Shown piece after piece: positions 33,553-41,804 of a DNA stretch of 64,000 nucleotides. A model generated the notes under the pieces. The model worked only from the letters and a program-made list of their open reading frames with translations, was not told the DNA's origin and made no database searches. This stretch comes from Neoakkermansia glycaniphila (GTDB taxonomy: Bacteria > Verrucomicrobiota > Verrucomicrobiia > Verrucomicrobiales > Akkermansiaceae), in the NCBI RefSeq assembly GCF_001683795.1, contig NZ_LIGX01000019.1:1-64000 (forward strand), read 5' to 3'. Within the stretch, counting starts at the first letter, position 1. Each line of letters begins with the position of its first letter. A program made the position numbers and the translations under genes.

Positions 33553-33560
33553 CCACGACG

Positions 33561-34550
33561 ATGATTCGGCTTTATATTCAAAACGAGAATGGTATTGAGC
33601 GGACGGCGGATATCGAGAATCTGTCCTGCCGTCCGGAGGATATTTTCTGGGTGGATCTGTTGACGCCCGATGCTGCGGAGTTGCAGTTCGCCGAACAGTT
33701 GTGCCGTATCGAGATGCCGACGCAGGACGAGATGCGCGAGATTGAGGCGACTTCCCGACTGTATACGGAGGATGGCGCGCGGTTCATGACGACGACGGTG
33801 CTGAGCCGGGTGGAGACGGAGGAGCCGATTCTTTCGGAGATGACGTTTATTCTGAAGTCGGAGCGTATTGTGACGATCCGTCATACGGATTCGTATTCGT
33901 TCCGCGTGTTTTCGCACCAGTTGCTGCGGCAGAAGCAGGTCTCTCGCGACCAGGTGTTCGTGGGGCTGCTGGAGACGATCGTGGACCGCCAGGCGGACGT
34001 TTTGGAGAGGTTTGGCACGGATCTTGATGCTCTGTCGAAGCGGGTGTTTTCGCATCGCCATACGGGGAAGGGTCGCAAGAGAGAGCCGGTGACGCAGGAG
34101 ATGCGCGTGGTTCTGGAGGATCTGGGTAGTATCGGGGATTTGATTACGCGGCAGCGGGACTGCCTTGTGAACTTGCTGCGCCTGCTTTCGTATGCGAGCA
34201 ATGCGGAGACTTCAGATCCTTCGCAGCCGAATTTGTATGTGACGCTGCGTCCGATCAGTCGAGACGTGAATTCGCTGTCGGAGTATGCTTCGTTCCTGTC
34301 GAGCAAGATCAATTTCATGCTCGATGCGGTGCTGGGGCTGATCAATATCGAGCAGAACGAGATTGTGAAGATTTTCACGGTGGCTTCGGTTATCTTTATG
34401 CCTGCGACGCTGATTGCGAGTATTTACGGGATGAATTTCGAGAATATGCCTGAGTTGCGCAGCGAGTACGGTTACGCGAGCGTGCTGGTGGCGATGGCGG
34501 TTTCGATTATTTTGCCGCTGCTGTTTTTCCGCATGAAGCGGTTTATTTGA
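33561..34550 (+). CDS. corA: CorA-type magnesium/cobalt transporter
   Basis: 329 residues. A large cytoplasmic N-terminal domain is followed by two C-terminal membrane helices, the first ending in the pore signature YGMNFENMPEL. This is the standard layout of the pentameric CorA channel that imports Mg2+. It lies 12 bp before argB but shares no evident function with it. Confidence 0.93.
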   Translation: MIRLYIQNENGIERTADIENLSCRPEDIFWVDLLTPDAAELQFAEQLCRIEMPTQDEMREIEATSRLYTEDGARFMTTTVLSRVETEEPILSEMTFILKSERIVTIRHTDSYSFRVFSHQLLRQKQVSRDQVFVGLLETIVDRQADVLERFGTDLDALSKRVFSHRHTGKGRKREPVTQEMRVVLEDLGSIGDLITRQRDCLVNLLRLLSYASNAETSDPSQPNLYVTLRPISRDVNSLSEYASFLSSKINFMLDAVLGLINIEQNEIVKIFTVASVIFMPATLIASIYGMNFENMPELRSEYGYASVLVAMAVSIILPLLFFRMKRFI

Positions 34551-34562
34551 TTTTTTACGCAT

Positions 34563-35483
34563 ATGAATGCTCAAGAGTTGACGACGCGGGTGATTCCCGA
34601 TTTGATGCAGGTGATCGAGAAGGCCGATGTGCTGGTGAATGCCTTGCCTTATATGCAGGCTTACCGCAATAAGACGGTGCTGATCAAGTTCGGGGGCAGC
34701 GCGATGGATGATCCTGCGCTGGTGAAGGATTTGATGCGCGATATTGCCGTGCTTGAGGCTATGGGGCTGAATCCTGTGGTGGTGCATGGCGGCGGCAAGG
34801 CGATTTCGAAGGCAATGGCCGAGTCCGGGCTTGAAGCAAAGTTCGTGAATGGGCTGCGCGTGACGACGAAGGAGGCGATCGGTATTGTGGAGCGTACGCT
34901 GAGCGGGACGATCAATCCCGGGCTGGTGGAGATGCTGCGCGATGCAGGAGGGAAGGGCGTGGGTATTCCCGGTACGGAGGTGTTTGTGGGCGAGAAGATC
35001 CGCGAGAAGGATGCCGAAGGCAATCCGGTGGATATCGGCGAGGTAGGGCGTGTGATCGGTACGCTGCTGCCGCGTATCGAGGAGGCTTTGAATCTGGAGA
35101 TTACGCCTGTGATTTCGCCGCTCGCCAAGGAGCTGGGGACGCACAGTCCGCTCAATATCAATGCGGATTTGGCGGCAGCCGCTTTGGCTCGCGAGCTGCG
35201 CCCGGTGAAGCTGATTTATATTTCGGATGTGCCGGGTATTCTGCGCGATGCCGCCGATCCGACGTCTTTGATTCAGTCGATCAACCGCAAGCAGGCTCTT
35301 CAATTGATTGAGGATGGCGTGGTTTCCGGAGGGATGATTCCGAAGGTGAAGTCCGCCGTGGATGCCCTGAATGCAGGCGTGCGCAAGGTGCATTTCATCG
35401 ACGGCCGTTTGCCGCATACGCTGCTGCTGGAGATTTTCACGACCGAGGGTATCGGTACGGAAATTGTGCGCGAGCAACGGTAG
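34563..35483 (+). CDS. argB: Acetylglutamate kinase
   Basis: 306 residues. Amino-acid-kinase fold with LIKFGGSAMDD, VVVHGGGKAISK, FVNGLRVTTKEA and the NINADLAAAALARELRPVK region, then GGMIPKVKSAVDAL. It phosphorylates N-acetyl-L-glutamate in the second step of arginine synthesis. The N-terminal helix (residues 1-25) before the core is the element that lets arginine-inhibited forms build hexamers, so feedback inhibition is possible. Confidence 0.95.
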   Translation: MNAQELTTRVIPDLMQVIEKADVLVNALPYMQAYRNKTVLIKFGGSAMDDPALVKDLMRDIAVLEAMGLNPVVVHGGGKAISKAMAESGLEAKFVNGLRVTTKEAIGIVERTLSGTINPGLVEMLRDAGGKGVGIPGTEVFVGEKIREKDAEGNPVDIGEVGRVIGTLLPRIEEALNLEITPVISPLAKELGTHSPLNINADLAAAALARELRPVKLIYISDVPGILRDAADPTSLIQSINRKQALQLIEDGVVSGGMIPKVKSAVDALNAGVRKVHFIDGRLPHTLLLEIFTTEGIGTEIVREQR

Positions 35484-35513
35484 GGCGGTTCCTTTTCTGA
35501 TGGAGATCCGGTG

Positions 35514-37104
35514 ATGGAGCACGGCATTGCATGCGTGGCTGGCAAAGGGGTGCGCGATAGCTGGGTGATCGGAGGCGCTTTTTTGCTTCTGGCTCTCCCG
35601 AGTATGATTTTTTGCCTGGGCTGGCTGGAATGGTATGTTTCAGTGCCGCTTGGCGTGGCGTTGGCCGGATGTGTGGCGAGCGTCGTGTTTGGTCGTTCGC
35701 CTCATGTCATACGGTTGTCCCGCGGGCATGTGTGGAAGCTGCTGGTTTTGCTGCTGGTGGTGTTTGTGTATCAGTTTCAGGTGGGCTATACGGGGCATAC
35801 ATACCAACATTTCGATTTTTTCCAGAGAAATGCCTTTTACGGTAATCTGATTTCGTATCCGTGGCCGGTGGTTTTACCGGATGGGAGGGAGATGAGTTAC
35901 AATCTGGCTTTCTGGCTGCCTCCTGCGTTTCTGTGCAAGCTGCTTGCCATGGGCGGAGTGGATTGTTCTTCCCTCAGTGGGGTGCCCGGCTGGGTGATGT
36001 TGTTGTGGAATGTGTTGCTGATGTACGCAACGCTGCTTCTGGTGTTTCTGAAGCTGAAGAAGGTCAGTTTTTTGTTTGTGCTGTTTTTTCTGGGGATCGG
36101 TGATGCTGCGGTCGTGTTCGATTATGTGCCGTCCATGATGGGGTGGCTGGGGCAGCCCATGAGGCCGTGTTTTTGGAGTGGAGAGTTGATGGTTACCTGT
36201 TGCAATCAATTCCCCTTTGCCTATCTTGCTGTTGCGTTGATGCTGCAGGAGGGGAGGCCCGTTTGGTTTTATCTGGTCTGCGGCAGTCTGCTGTTGTTGG
36301 TGGCGCCATTGTCTTCCCTTGTGTTGTTTGTCTTTTTGGCCGGGTGCATGTACAAGGCGTGGACAGTTATGCGGGCTGCAGGTGTGGTGGTTTTCAGCCG
36401 TGGTTTTGTTGCATGGCAGGCTTGGGCGGCCTATGGCCTTGCCGGGGTTGCGGGGGTGTATTACATGCGTGCGGAAGAGCCGATGGCGATGTTTTGCGTG
36501 TTCAGGTATGTCGACGGTTGTTCGGGCGTGCTGAAATGGCTGGTTCCGGTGGCTCTCAATTTTGTTCTGTTGAATTATCTCCCGTGGAGGTATGGGCGTT
36601 GCCGCGTTTGGCTGCTGTGTGCGAATGTCGCTTTGTTGGCGCTTCCCGCCGTTTATATGGGTGGGATGAACAATGAGCTGATCATGAAGGGTATGCCCGT
36701 GGTGATGTTTGTTTTTGCCTGTTTGTGGGCCGAGGGTCCGGAGAGATGTGCTCGTTTGGTGCTGCGTGGCGTATACGGCTGTCCGCCTTTGCGGGTTCGT
36801 AGCCGTGCGCGTGCAGAAGATTTTACCGACATGGGCGAATTGGACGTACAATGTGTGCGATCCGTTTCAAGGGCATTTGTATCACCCCGGTATGGCGATC
36901 GATCAGTCCGTGCCCGGTACCAGGGAGGCGAAGCTGCCTCATGTGTTTTTAACGAAGCCGGGAGCTTCCGAGGAGGGTGCGCTTTGGTTTTTATGTACAC
37001 CGCCGAGCGAGAAGTACGAGAAGGATCGTTATGCGCCTGTGCGGTCGTATGATAATCTGGATAAGCCGCTGCCTTCGATTCCGCATGGATTGAAGGGGTT
37101 GTGA
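35514..37104 (+). pseudogene. Frameshifted polytopic membrane protein gene
   Basis: The first frame starts at ATG 35514 with GGAG about 9 nt upstream and encodes about ten hydrophobic helices. Near 36740-36800 this frame loses its protein character (PLRVRSRARAEDF). The +1 frame continues naturally (GFVAVRVQKILPTWANWTY, DPFQGHLYHPGMAIDQSV) to a stop at 37102-37104. One extra base would explain it. The intact protein would be about 530 residues with a short soluble tail. Topology resembles GT-C-type glycosyltransferases, but no catalytic motif can be assigned. A sequencing error remains possible. Confidence 0.7.
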
Positions 37105-37105
37105 G

Positions 37106-37234
37106 ATGGCTTTCCGGAGGTGGCCGAAGCATATGCGGCCGATTGCGCTGGTGATTACGCTTGAGAGGGGAGGCTCTGTCTTTCGCTTTTGGCTGATGGC
37201 GGAGTTTTTGCCTGTTTTATTTGCTCCTCCGTGA
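37106..37234 (+). other. 42-codon ORF, possible remnant of a truncated gene
   Basis: Starts 1 bp after the stop of the frameshifted membrane gene, the spacing expected of an operon partner. Its first ~20 codons read plausibly (MAFRRWPKHMRPIALVITLE), then it runs into the 3' end of the opposite-strand XRE gene. It may be the head of a gene cut off when this patch was assembled. Coding status is uncertain. Confidence 0.3.
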
Positions 37235-37523
37235 TGATCGGGGGGTGCTGTTTGATGCGGAATACATCGTCATCTGCGCTTGTTCTCAGGGTGTTGAGGA
37301 TTGACTGGGTCAGTTCGTGCGCGTCGATGCCGAGTATTTCGCAGATGAGGACGGCTTCCGTGAAGAGGAGGTAGCGTTCGCCCGATTCGTATTTGGAGAC
37401 GAAGGTGGGGGTGTTGTCGAGCAGGAGGGATAGTTTCCGTTGGGAGAATCCCTGTTCGATGCGTTTTCTTTTCAAGAAGTCGCGCAAGAGTTTCTCTTCC
37501 AGACTGTGCCTGTTCCTCAGCAT
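37155..37523 (-). CDS. XRE-family transcriptional regulator
   Basis: 122 residues. Residues ~13-70 are a Cro/C1-type helix-turn-helix (LKRKRIEQGFSQRKLSLLLD, TPTFVSKYESGER), followed by a polar C-terminal tail. It is divergent from the GT25 gene, and the shared spacer holds two similar inverted repeats. One overlaps the candidate promoters in both directions, so it probably represses itself and its neighbour. The C-terminus carries no metal or ligand domain I recognise. Confidence 0.88.
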   Translation of the reverse strand: MLRNRHSLEEKLLRDFLKRKRIEQGFSQRKLSLLLDNTPTFVSKYESGERYLLFTEAVLICEILGIDAHELTQSILNTLRTSADDDVFRIKQHPPIITEEQIKQAKTPPSAKSERQSLPSQA

Positions 37524-37548
37524 TTTTTAAGAATACACTAATTTCTTG

Positions 37549-37569
37549 ATTCACCCAAATTGGGTGAAT
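37549..37569. promoter_or_regulatory. Operator-like inverted repeat 1 (XRE/GT25 spacer)
   Basis: Perfect 10-bp inverted repeat ATTCACCCAA-A-TTGGGTGAAT. On the minus strand TTGGGT inside it is followed after 17 bp by TATTCT, a candidate promoter for the XRE gene, so binding would block transcription. Confidence 0.75.
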
Positions 37570-37613
37570 AATTTGATTTACATTTTATGGAGTGTGTTGT
37601 AGTGTTTGTGTGT

Positions 37614-37634
37614 ATTCACCTATTTTAGGTGCAT
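37614..37634. promoter_or_regulatory. Operator-like inverted repeat 2
   Basis: ATTCACCTA-TTT-TAGGTGCAT: 8 of 9 positions pair, total 21 bp, with the same ATTCACC half-site as repeat 1. Its centre is 65 bp from that of repeat 1, about six helical turns, and it ends 4 bp before the GT25 ATG. Confidence 0.65.
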
Positions 37635-37638
37635 TTTT

Positions 37639-38439
37639 ATGAATGAGCGAGCCATGGATGCGACAATTTTATTTCTGGCGATCAGTTTGCAGAGTTCCTC
37701 CGAACGCAGGAGGCGCCTGAAGGAGTTTGCGTGCAGGGCGGGGATTGATCTGTCGCTGGTTCCGGCGGTGACGGGCGACGATGTGGCGCAGATGGAGTTG
37801 GGGTTTGACCGGGAGAGGCGGAGGAAGGAGTTTTCTGTCGATCTTTTGCCGACGGAGCTGGCATGCATGGAGAGCCATTTGCGGTGTTTGCGGATGTTTT
37901 TGGGTTCGCCGCATACGCATTGCGTCGTTTTGGAGGATGATGCAAGTTTTGGGCCTGTTCTTCCTTCTGCGGTGAGCCGGTTGATTCGGACGGTGACAGG
38001 GTGGGATTTTGTCAAGTTATGGACGCCGGGCTCCAATTGGCCATTGGGTCGGGTGGTTGGGGTGGACTGTTCTCTTGAGGTGGTATATCCGAAGAATCTT
38101 TCCCGGGATGCCCTGGCGATTCTGTATTCCCGGGAAGGTGCGAGGAGGGTGCTGGAGCGGATGGGCCGTTACTGGATGGCGTTCGATACGCAGCTGGGTT
38201 ATGTGTGCTGCCGTGATGGTGTCGTGGGTGTCGGAGTGTTTCCGCCGCTTTGCGAGCCATCGCCAGATTTGCCGAGTTCGATCGATGCGATGGGGCGGCG
38301 AGCAAGGGCGGTGCCGCCTTCCGTGAAGCAGCTGGTGTACCACCGGGTGCAGCGATTGCTGAATTCATGGTACAAGCGAAGGCTGTACCATGAGGTTCGG
38401 CGTGCGGTGCGGTTTCGGGAACTGGGAGATGCGGAGTAG
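37639..38439 (+). CDS. Glycosyltransferase family 25 (LPS-type) protein
   Basis: 266 residues from ATG 37639; an ATG at 37654 is equally possible. N-terminal ILFLAISLQSSSERRRRL matches the GT25 start (S-x-x-R-R), and CVVLEDDASFGP is the E-D-D motif that binds metal and nucleotide sugar. GT25 enzymes add sugars, often galactose, to lipooligosaccharide. Control by the divergent XRE protein is likely from the operator positions. The gene ends 3 bp from the convergent nadK stop with no terminator between them. Confidence 0.85.
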   Translation: MNERAMDATILFLAISLQSSSERRRRLKEFACRAGIDLSLVPAVTGDDVAQMELGFDRERRRKEFSVDLLPTELACMESHLRCLRMFLGSPHTHCVVLEDDASFGPVLPSAVSRLIRTVTGWDFVKLWTPGSNWPLGRVVGVDCSLEVVYPKNLSRDALAILYSREGARRVLERMGRYWMAFDTQLGYVCCRDGVVGVGVFPPLCEPSPDLPSSIDAMGRRARAVPPSVKQLVYHRVQRLLNSWYKRRLYHEVRRAVRFRELGDAE

Positions 38440-38442
38440 GAG

Positions 38443-39303
38443 TTAGGGGAGTTCGTAACCCTGCCAGCGCAATTTGGCGCGGAGAAGGGAGGCGAAGTTG
38501 CTTCCCGGCATTTGGAAGAGGCGGAGTTTTTGCGGAGCCTTGCGAATTTCGAGCGATTCTTCGAGGCCGATGCTGTGAGTGGTGCGGCCGTCGAGTGAGA
38601 AGATCATGCTGTCTGCTCTGCCTCTGCGTTCGCGGGGGCGCAGGGTGATGGTGACGCTATCCGGCAGGATGACGGCGCGGTTGGTGAGGCTGTGCGGGCA
38701 GATGGGGGTGACGCTGAAGACTTCGGAGCCGGGCCAGATGAGGGGGCCTCCGGCAGAGAGGGAGTAGGCGGTGGAGCCGGAGGGTGTGGCGACGAGGACC
38801 CCGTCCGCATGGTAGCGGTTGAGGAGGGTGCCGTCTACTTCTGCATCGAGATCGACCATTTTACCGGTTTGTGCGCGGAGCAGGGCGAGTTCGTTGAGGG
38901 CAAGCAGTGTGTCCCGGCGTTCTTCGGTTTTTCGATTGTAGGCGGTGACGGCGAGCATGGTGCGTTCTTCGACGATGTAGGTGCCTTCGCAAAGGCTTTC
39001 GACGAAGGCGGGGATGTTCGCCACGGCGCAGGAGGTGAGGAAGCCGAGTCGGCCAAGGTTGATACCGGCGAGCAGGACCCCGTGCCGGGCTGCAGCCGCT
39101 GCCGCCGAGAGCATGGTGCCGTCACCTCCAAGGCAGAGGATGATGTCGAGGTGGCCGAGATTGGCATGCCGGAGGTCGTCCGGTTCGAGGATGCTGGTTT
39201 CGCATCCTTTCCTGGCGAGGGTCTGGAGGACGGTTGCTTTGGTGCCGAGGGCCTGAGCCTGCCGGCTGGGAGCGAGGAGGCCGACTCTACAGGTGGCGTT
39301 CAT
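38443..39303 (-). CDS. nadK: NAD kinase
   Basis: 286 residues from the ATG at 39303. The frame opens upstream, but the promoter lies over that extension. Signatures: LCLGGDGTML, the GINLGRLGFLT segment, ADGVLVATPSGSTAYSLSAGG and PICPHSLTNRAVIL. It makes NADP from NAD and ATP. The N-terminal part (about 1-50) is variable, as in the family. Confidence 0.95.
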   Translation of the reverse strand: MNATCRVGLLAPSRQAQALGTKATVLQTLARKGCETSILEPDDLRHANLGHLDIILCLGGDGTMLSAAAAAARHGVLLAGINLGRLGFLTSCAVANIPAFVESLCEGTYIVEERTMLAVTAYNRKTEERRDTLLALNELALLRAQTGKMVDLDAEVDGTLLNRYHADGVLVATPSGSTAYSLSAGGPLIWPGSEVFSVTPICPHSLTNRAVILPDSVTITLRPRERRGRADSMIFSLDGRTTHSIGLEESLEIRKAPQKLRLFQMPGSNFASLLRAKLRWQGYELP

Positions 39304-39310
39304 GGGATCA

Positions 39311-39338
39311 AGTATAGTGATTTCACGAGTCATGACAA
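39311..39338 (-). promoter_or_regulatory. Promoter of nadK
   Basis: On the minus strand TTGTCA (39333-39338), 16-bp spacer, TATACT (39311-39316). Only 7 bp separate the -10 from the nadK ATG, so transcription should begin at or within a base or two of the start codon. Confidence 0.65.
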
Positions 39339-39456
39339 TGATAATTGCCGCTTTTTGCGGGTTTCCTCTTGATGAGGCATGGCGGATCATGGTGAAGATG
39401 TGCTTGGTTCGGCTGTCGCCGGGCTGCGAAAAAATGTTCAAATTTAATGAATGGTC

Positions 39457-39485
39457 TTGACGAGGAAGCTCGCCGAGTGTATATT
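39457..39485 (+). promoter_or_regulatory. Promoter of the partial spc ribosomal operon
   Basis: TTGACG (39457-39462), 17-bp spacer, TATATT (39480-39485). This is the best promoter match in the window and lies 61 bp upstream of the rplX ATG. Confidence 0.82.
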
Positions 39486-39546
39486 CTGCGCCCCTGCCAC
39501 AGGTGTGGCTGGGGTTTATCAACGCACAAGCGAAGAAATACAGTCT

Positions 39547-39771
39547 ATGAAAACCCACGTGAAAAAAGGTGATACTGTGCAAGTTATCGCCGGTTCGCAT
39601 AAGGGCAAGCGTGGCGCTGTTCTCTCCGTGAATGCAGCTAAAGGTACTGTTATCGTCGAAGGCGCCCGCGTCATCAAGAAGGCGACTCGCCCGAGCGAAC
39701 AGGATCCGGAAGGCGGCATCAAGGAGCTGGACGGCCCAATTCATATTTCCAATGTGAAGAAAGTGAGCTAA
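39547..39771 (+). CDS. rplX: 50S ribosomal protein uL24
   Basis: 74 residues from ATG 39547; the frame opens upstream at 39451 but that stretch contains the promoter. KOW motif ([20 protein letters not shown]) and the C-terminal HISNVKKVS fit L24, though it is shorter than the usual ~100 residues. It is the first gene of this operon; rplN and rpsQ, which normally precede it, are absent. Confidence 0.93.
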   Translation: MKTHVKKGDTVQVIAGSHKGKRGAVLSVNAAKGTVIVEGARVIKKATRPSEQDPEGGIKELDGPIHISNVKKVS

Positions 39772-39844
39772 GGCACAGCCTTGGTTCCGCGCTTAAGCCA
39801 ATCCATTCGTAATCACCTCAAAGAGCTGACCCGCTATTATAACA

Positions 39845-40426
39845 ATGAGTACACCAACGTTACAGACATACTACCGCGAGAAGGTCGTTCCGGCCCTCCA
39901 AGCGAAGCATCAGTATGAAAACGTGCACCAGGTTCCCCGTCTCGAGAAGATCGTGGTGACGTCGTGCATGGGCAAGCATCCCGACCGCAAGCAGGCGGTT
40001 GAAGACGCTGTCGCCGAAATCGCCAAAATTACCGGCCAAAAGCCGGCTATGACCTACGCTCGCAAGAGTGTTGCCAACTTCAAACTGCGCGAGGGCGAAG
40101 TCCTCGGTGCCCGCGTGACGCTGCGCGGACAACGCATGTGGGAATTCCTCGACCGCTTCATCAATGTGACGTCGCCGAACATTCGCGACTTCCGCGGTCT
40201 TCCCTCCAAGTCGTTCGACGGCCATGGTAACTACGCCGTAGGTATCTCCGACCAGTCCATTTTCCCGGAAATTGAATTGGATCAAATCAAACGCCAAATC
40301 GGCTTCGACCTGATTTTCGTGACGACCGCCAAGACGGACGACGAAGGTCGCGACTTGCTGGCTGAGCTCGGTATTCCGTTCCGTGCCACCAAGAAGGCTG
40401 ATGAAACTCAAACCGCCAACGCATAA
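39845..40426 (+). CDS. rplE: 50S ribosomal protein uL5
   Basis: 193 residues. Conserved PRLEKIVVTSCMG, ITGQKPAMTYARKSVANFKL and RDFRGLPSKSFDGHGNYAVG are L5 signatures; it binds 5S rRNA. Residues in the C-terminal 10 are a polar tail. The gene expected next, rpsN (uS14), is missing. Confidence 0.96.
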   Translation: MSTPTLQTYYREKVVPALQAKHQYENVHQVPRLEKIVVTSCMGKHPDRKQAVEDAVAEIAKITGQKPAMTYARKSVANFKLREGEVLGARVTLRGQRMWEFLDRFINVTSPNIRDFRGLPSKSFDGHGNYAVGISDQSIFPEIELDQIKRQIGFDLIFVTTAKTDDEGRDLLAELGIPFRATKKADETQTANA

Positions 40427-40441
40427 CCATTATTCAAGATT

Positions 40442-40843
40442 ATGGCAGTATTAAGTGATCCTATCGCCGATTTCCTGACCCGCGTGAAGAACGCAGGTAT
40501 CGCACGCAACGCAGAGTTTACCGCTCCCTATTCCCGTATCAAGGCCGAACTTGCCCGTATTCTCGAGCAGGAAGGCTATATCTGGGGATATGAAGTGATC
40601 GGTGAAGGCGTCCAGAAGGCTATCAAGGTGAAGACGAAGTTCTCCGCCGAAGGCAAATCCATCGTGACCGATGTGAAGCGCTGCTCCAAGCCGGGCCGCC
40701 GTCAGTATGTCCACTCCAGCGAAATTCCGGTCGTGATGAACGGCCTCGGCATTTCGATCGTTTCGACCTCCGCCGGTCTGATGACAGGCGCGCAGGCCCG
40801 CAAGCAGCAGATCGGCGGCGAACTTGTCGCCCTCGTCTGGTAA
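40442..40843 (+). CDS. rpsH: 30S ribosomal protein uS8
   Basis: 133 residues with the S8 N-terminus (DPIADFLTRVKNAG) and C-terminal GLGISIVSTSAGLMTGAQAR, where E. coli S8 has STSKGVMTDRAAR. S8 is a primary 16S rRNA binder and in E. coli also represses the spc operon. Confidence 0.96.
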   Translation: MAVLSDPIADFLTRVKNAGIARNAEFTAPYSRIKAELARILEQEGYIWGYEVIGEGVQKAIKVKTKFSAEGKSIVTDVKRCSKPGRRQYVHSSEIPVVMNGLGISIVSTSAGLMTGAQARKQQIGGELVALVW

Positions 40844-40863
40844 TCCTCAACAGAACGAAGAAT

Positions 40864-41403
40864 ATGTCACGAGTTGGTAAAAAATCCATCACGGTTCCCG
40901 CTGGCGTCACAGTCAGCAGCAAGGACTCCGTCGTTCTCGTCGAAGGTCCGAAGGGTAAGCTCCAGTGGGCGCTTCCCGAAGGTATCACCGTTTCCGTTGA
41001 AGGTTCGGAACTCAGCGTCAACCGCGCTGACGATTCCCGCAAGCTTCGCGCCCTGCACGGTACGAACCGTTCGCTGATCAATAACATGATCGTCGGCGTT
41101 TCCCAAGGTTTCGTCAAGGAGCTTGAAATCATCGGCGTCGGTTTCCGCGCCGCTGTCAAGGGCAAGATCCTCGATCTGAGCCTCGGCAAGTCGCACCCGA
41201 TCAACCAACCGATTCCGGATGGTTTGACAATCACCGTCACCGACAATACGAAGGTGAAGGTTGAAGGTATCGACAAGCAGATGGTCGGACAGTTTGCCGC
41301 CGAAGTGCGCGGTTACTATCCGCCCGAACCCTACAAGGGCAAGGGTGTCCGCTATGTTGGTGAAAACGTTCGCCGCAAGGAAGGCAAGAGCGTTGGTAAG
41401 TAA
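40864..41403 (+). CDS. rplF: 50S ribosomal protein uL6
   Basis: 179 residues: SRVGKKSITVPAGVTV at the N-terminus, two similar alpha/beta domains, and the C-terminal YYPPEPYKGKGVRYVGENVR signature followed by a basic tail. Normal length and order after rpsH. Confidence 0.96.
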   Translation: MSRVGKKSITVPAGVTVSSKDSVVLVEGPKGKLQWALPEGITVSVEGSELSVNRADDSRKLRALHGTNRSLINNMIVGVSQGFVKELEIIGVGFRAAVKGKILDLSLGKSHPINQPIPDGLTITVTDNTKVKVEGIDKQMVGQFAAEVRGYYPPEPYKGKGVRYVGENVRRKEGKSVGK

Positions 41404-41436
41404 TTCATGAATCCTTAGCATATTTGATATAAGTAT

Positions 41437-41787
41437 ATGAGTACGATCAATCGCAAAGCTATCCGCAACCGCGTTCACCGCCGTATCCGCAAGAAGCTGT
41501 CCGGTACAGCCGTGCGTCCTCGCCTTGCCGTTCACTTCTCCAATCAGCATGTTTATGCCCAGGTGATCGACGATACGAAGGGTGTGACGCTTTGCTGCGC
41601 CTCGACGCTCGACGCTGACGCCAAGCAGGCCAACTGTGCTTCCGCCGCCAAGGTGGGCATTCTGATGGCCGAACGCGCTCTCGCCGCCGGTATCACTGAA
41701 GTCGTGTTCGACCGCGGTGGTTTCCTCTATCACGGGAAGGTCAAGGCTCTGGCCGATGCCGCCCGCGAAGCTGGTTTGAAATTCTAA
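41437..41787 (+). CDS. rplR: 50S ribosomal protein uL18
   Basis: 116 residues. Basic N-terminus ([20 protein letters not shown]), [12 protein letters not shown] and the C-terminal [19 protein letters not shown] are typical. It binds 5S rRNA with L5. Confidence 0.96.
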   Translation: MSTINRKAIRNRVHRRIRKKLSGTAVRPRLAVHFSNQHVYAQVIDDTKGVTLCCASTLDADAKQANCASAAKVGILMAERALAAGITEVVFDRGGFLYHGKVKALADAAREAGLKF

Positions 41788-41804
41788 ACGAGAAAGATCA
41801 TCGA

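Noticed and set aside
37500-37640. CRISPR-like repeat
   Set aside because: Only two related inverted repeats with a single spacer and no cas genes; they fit operators better.
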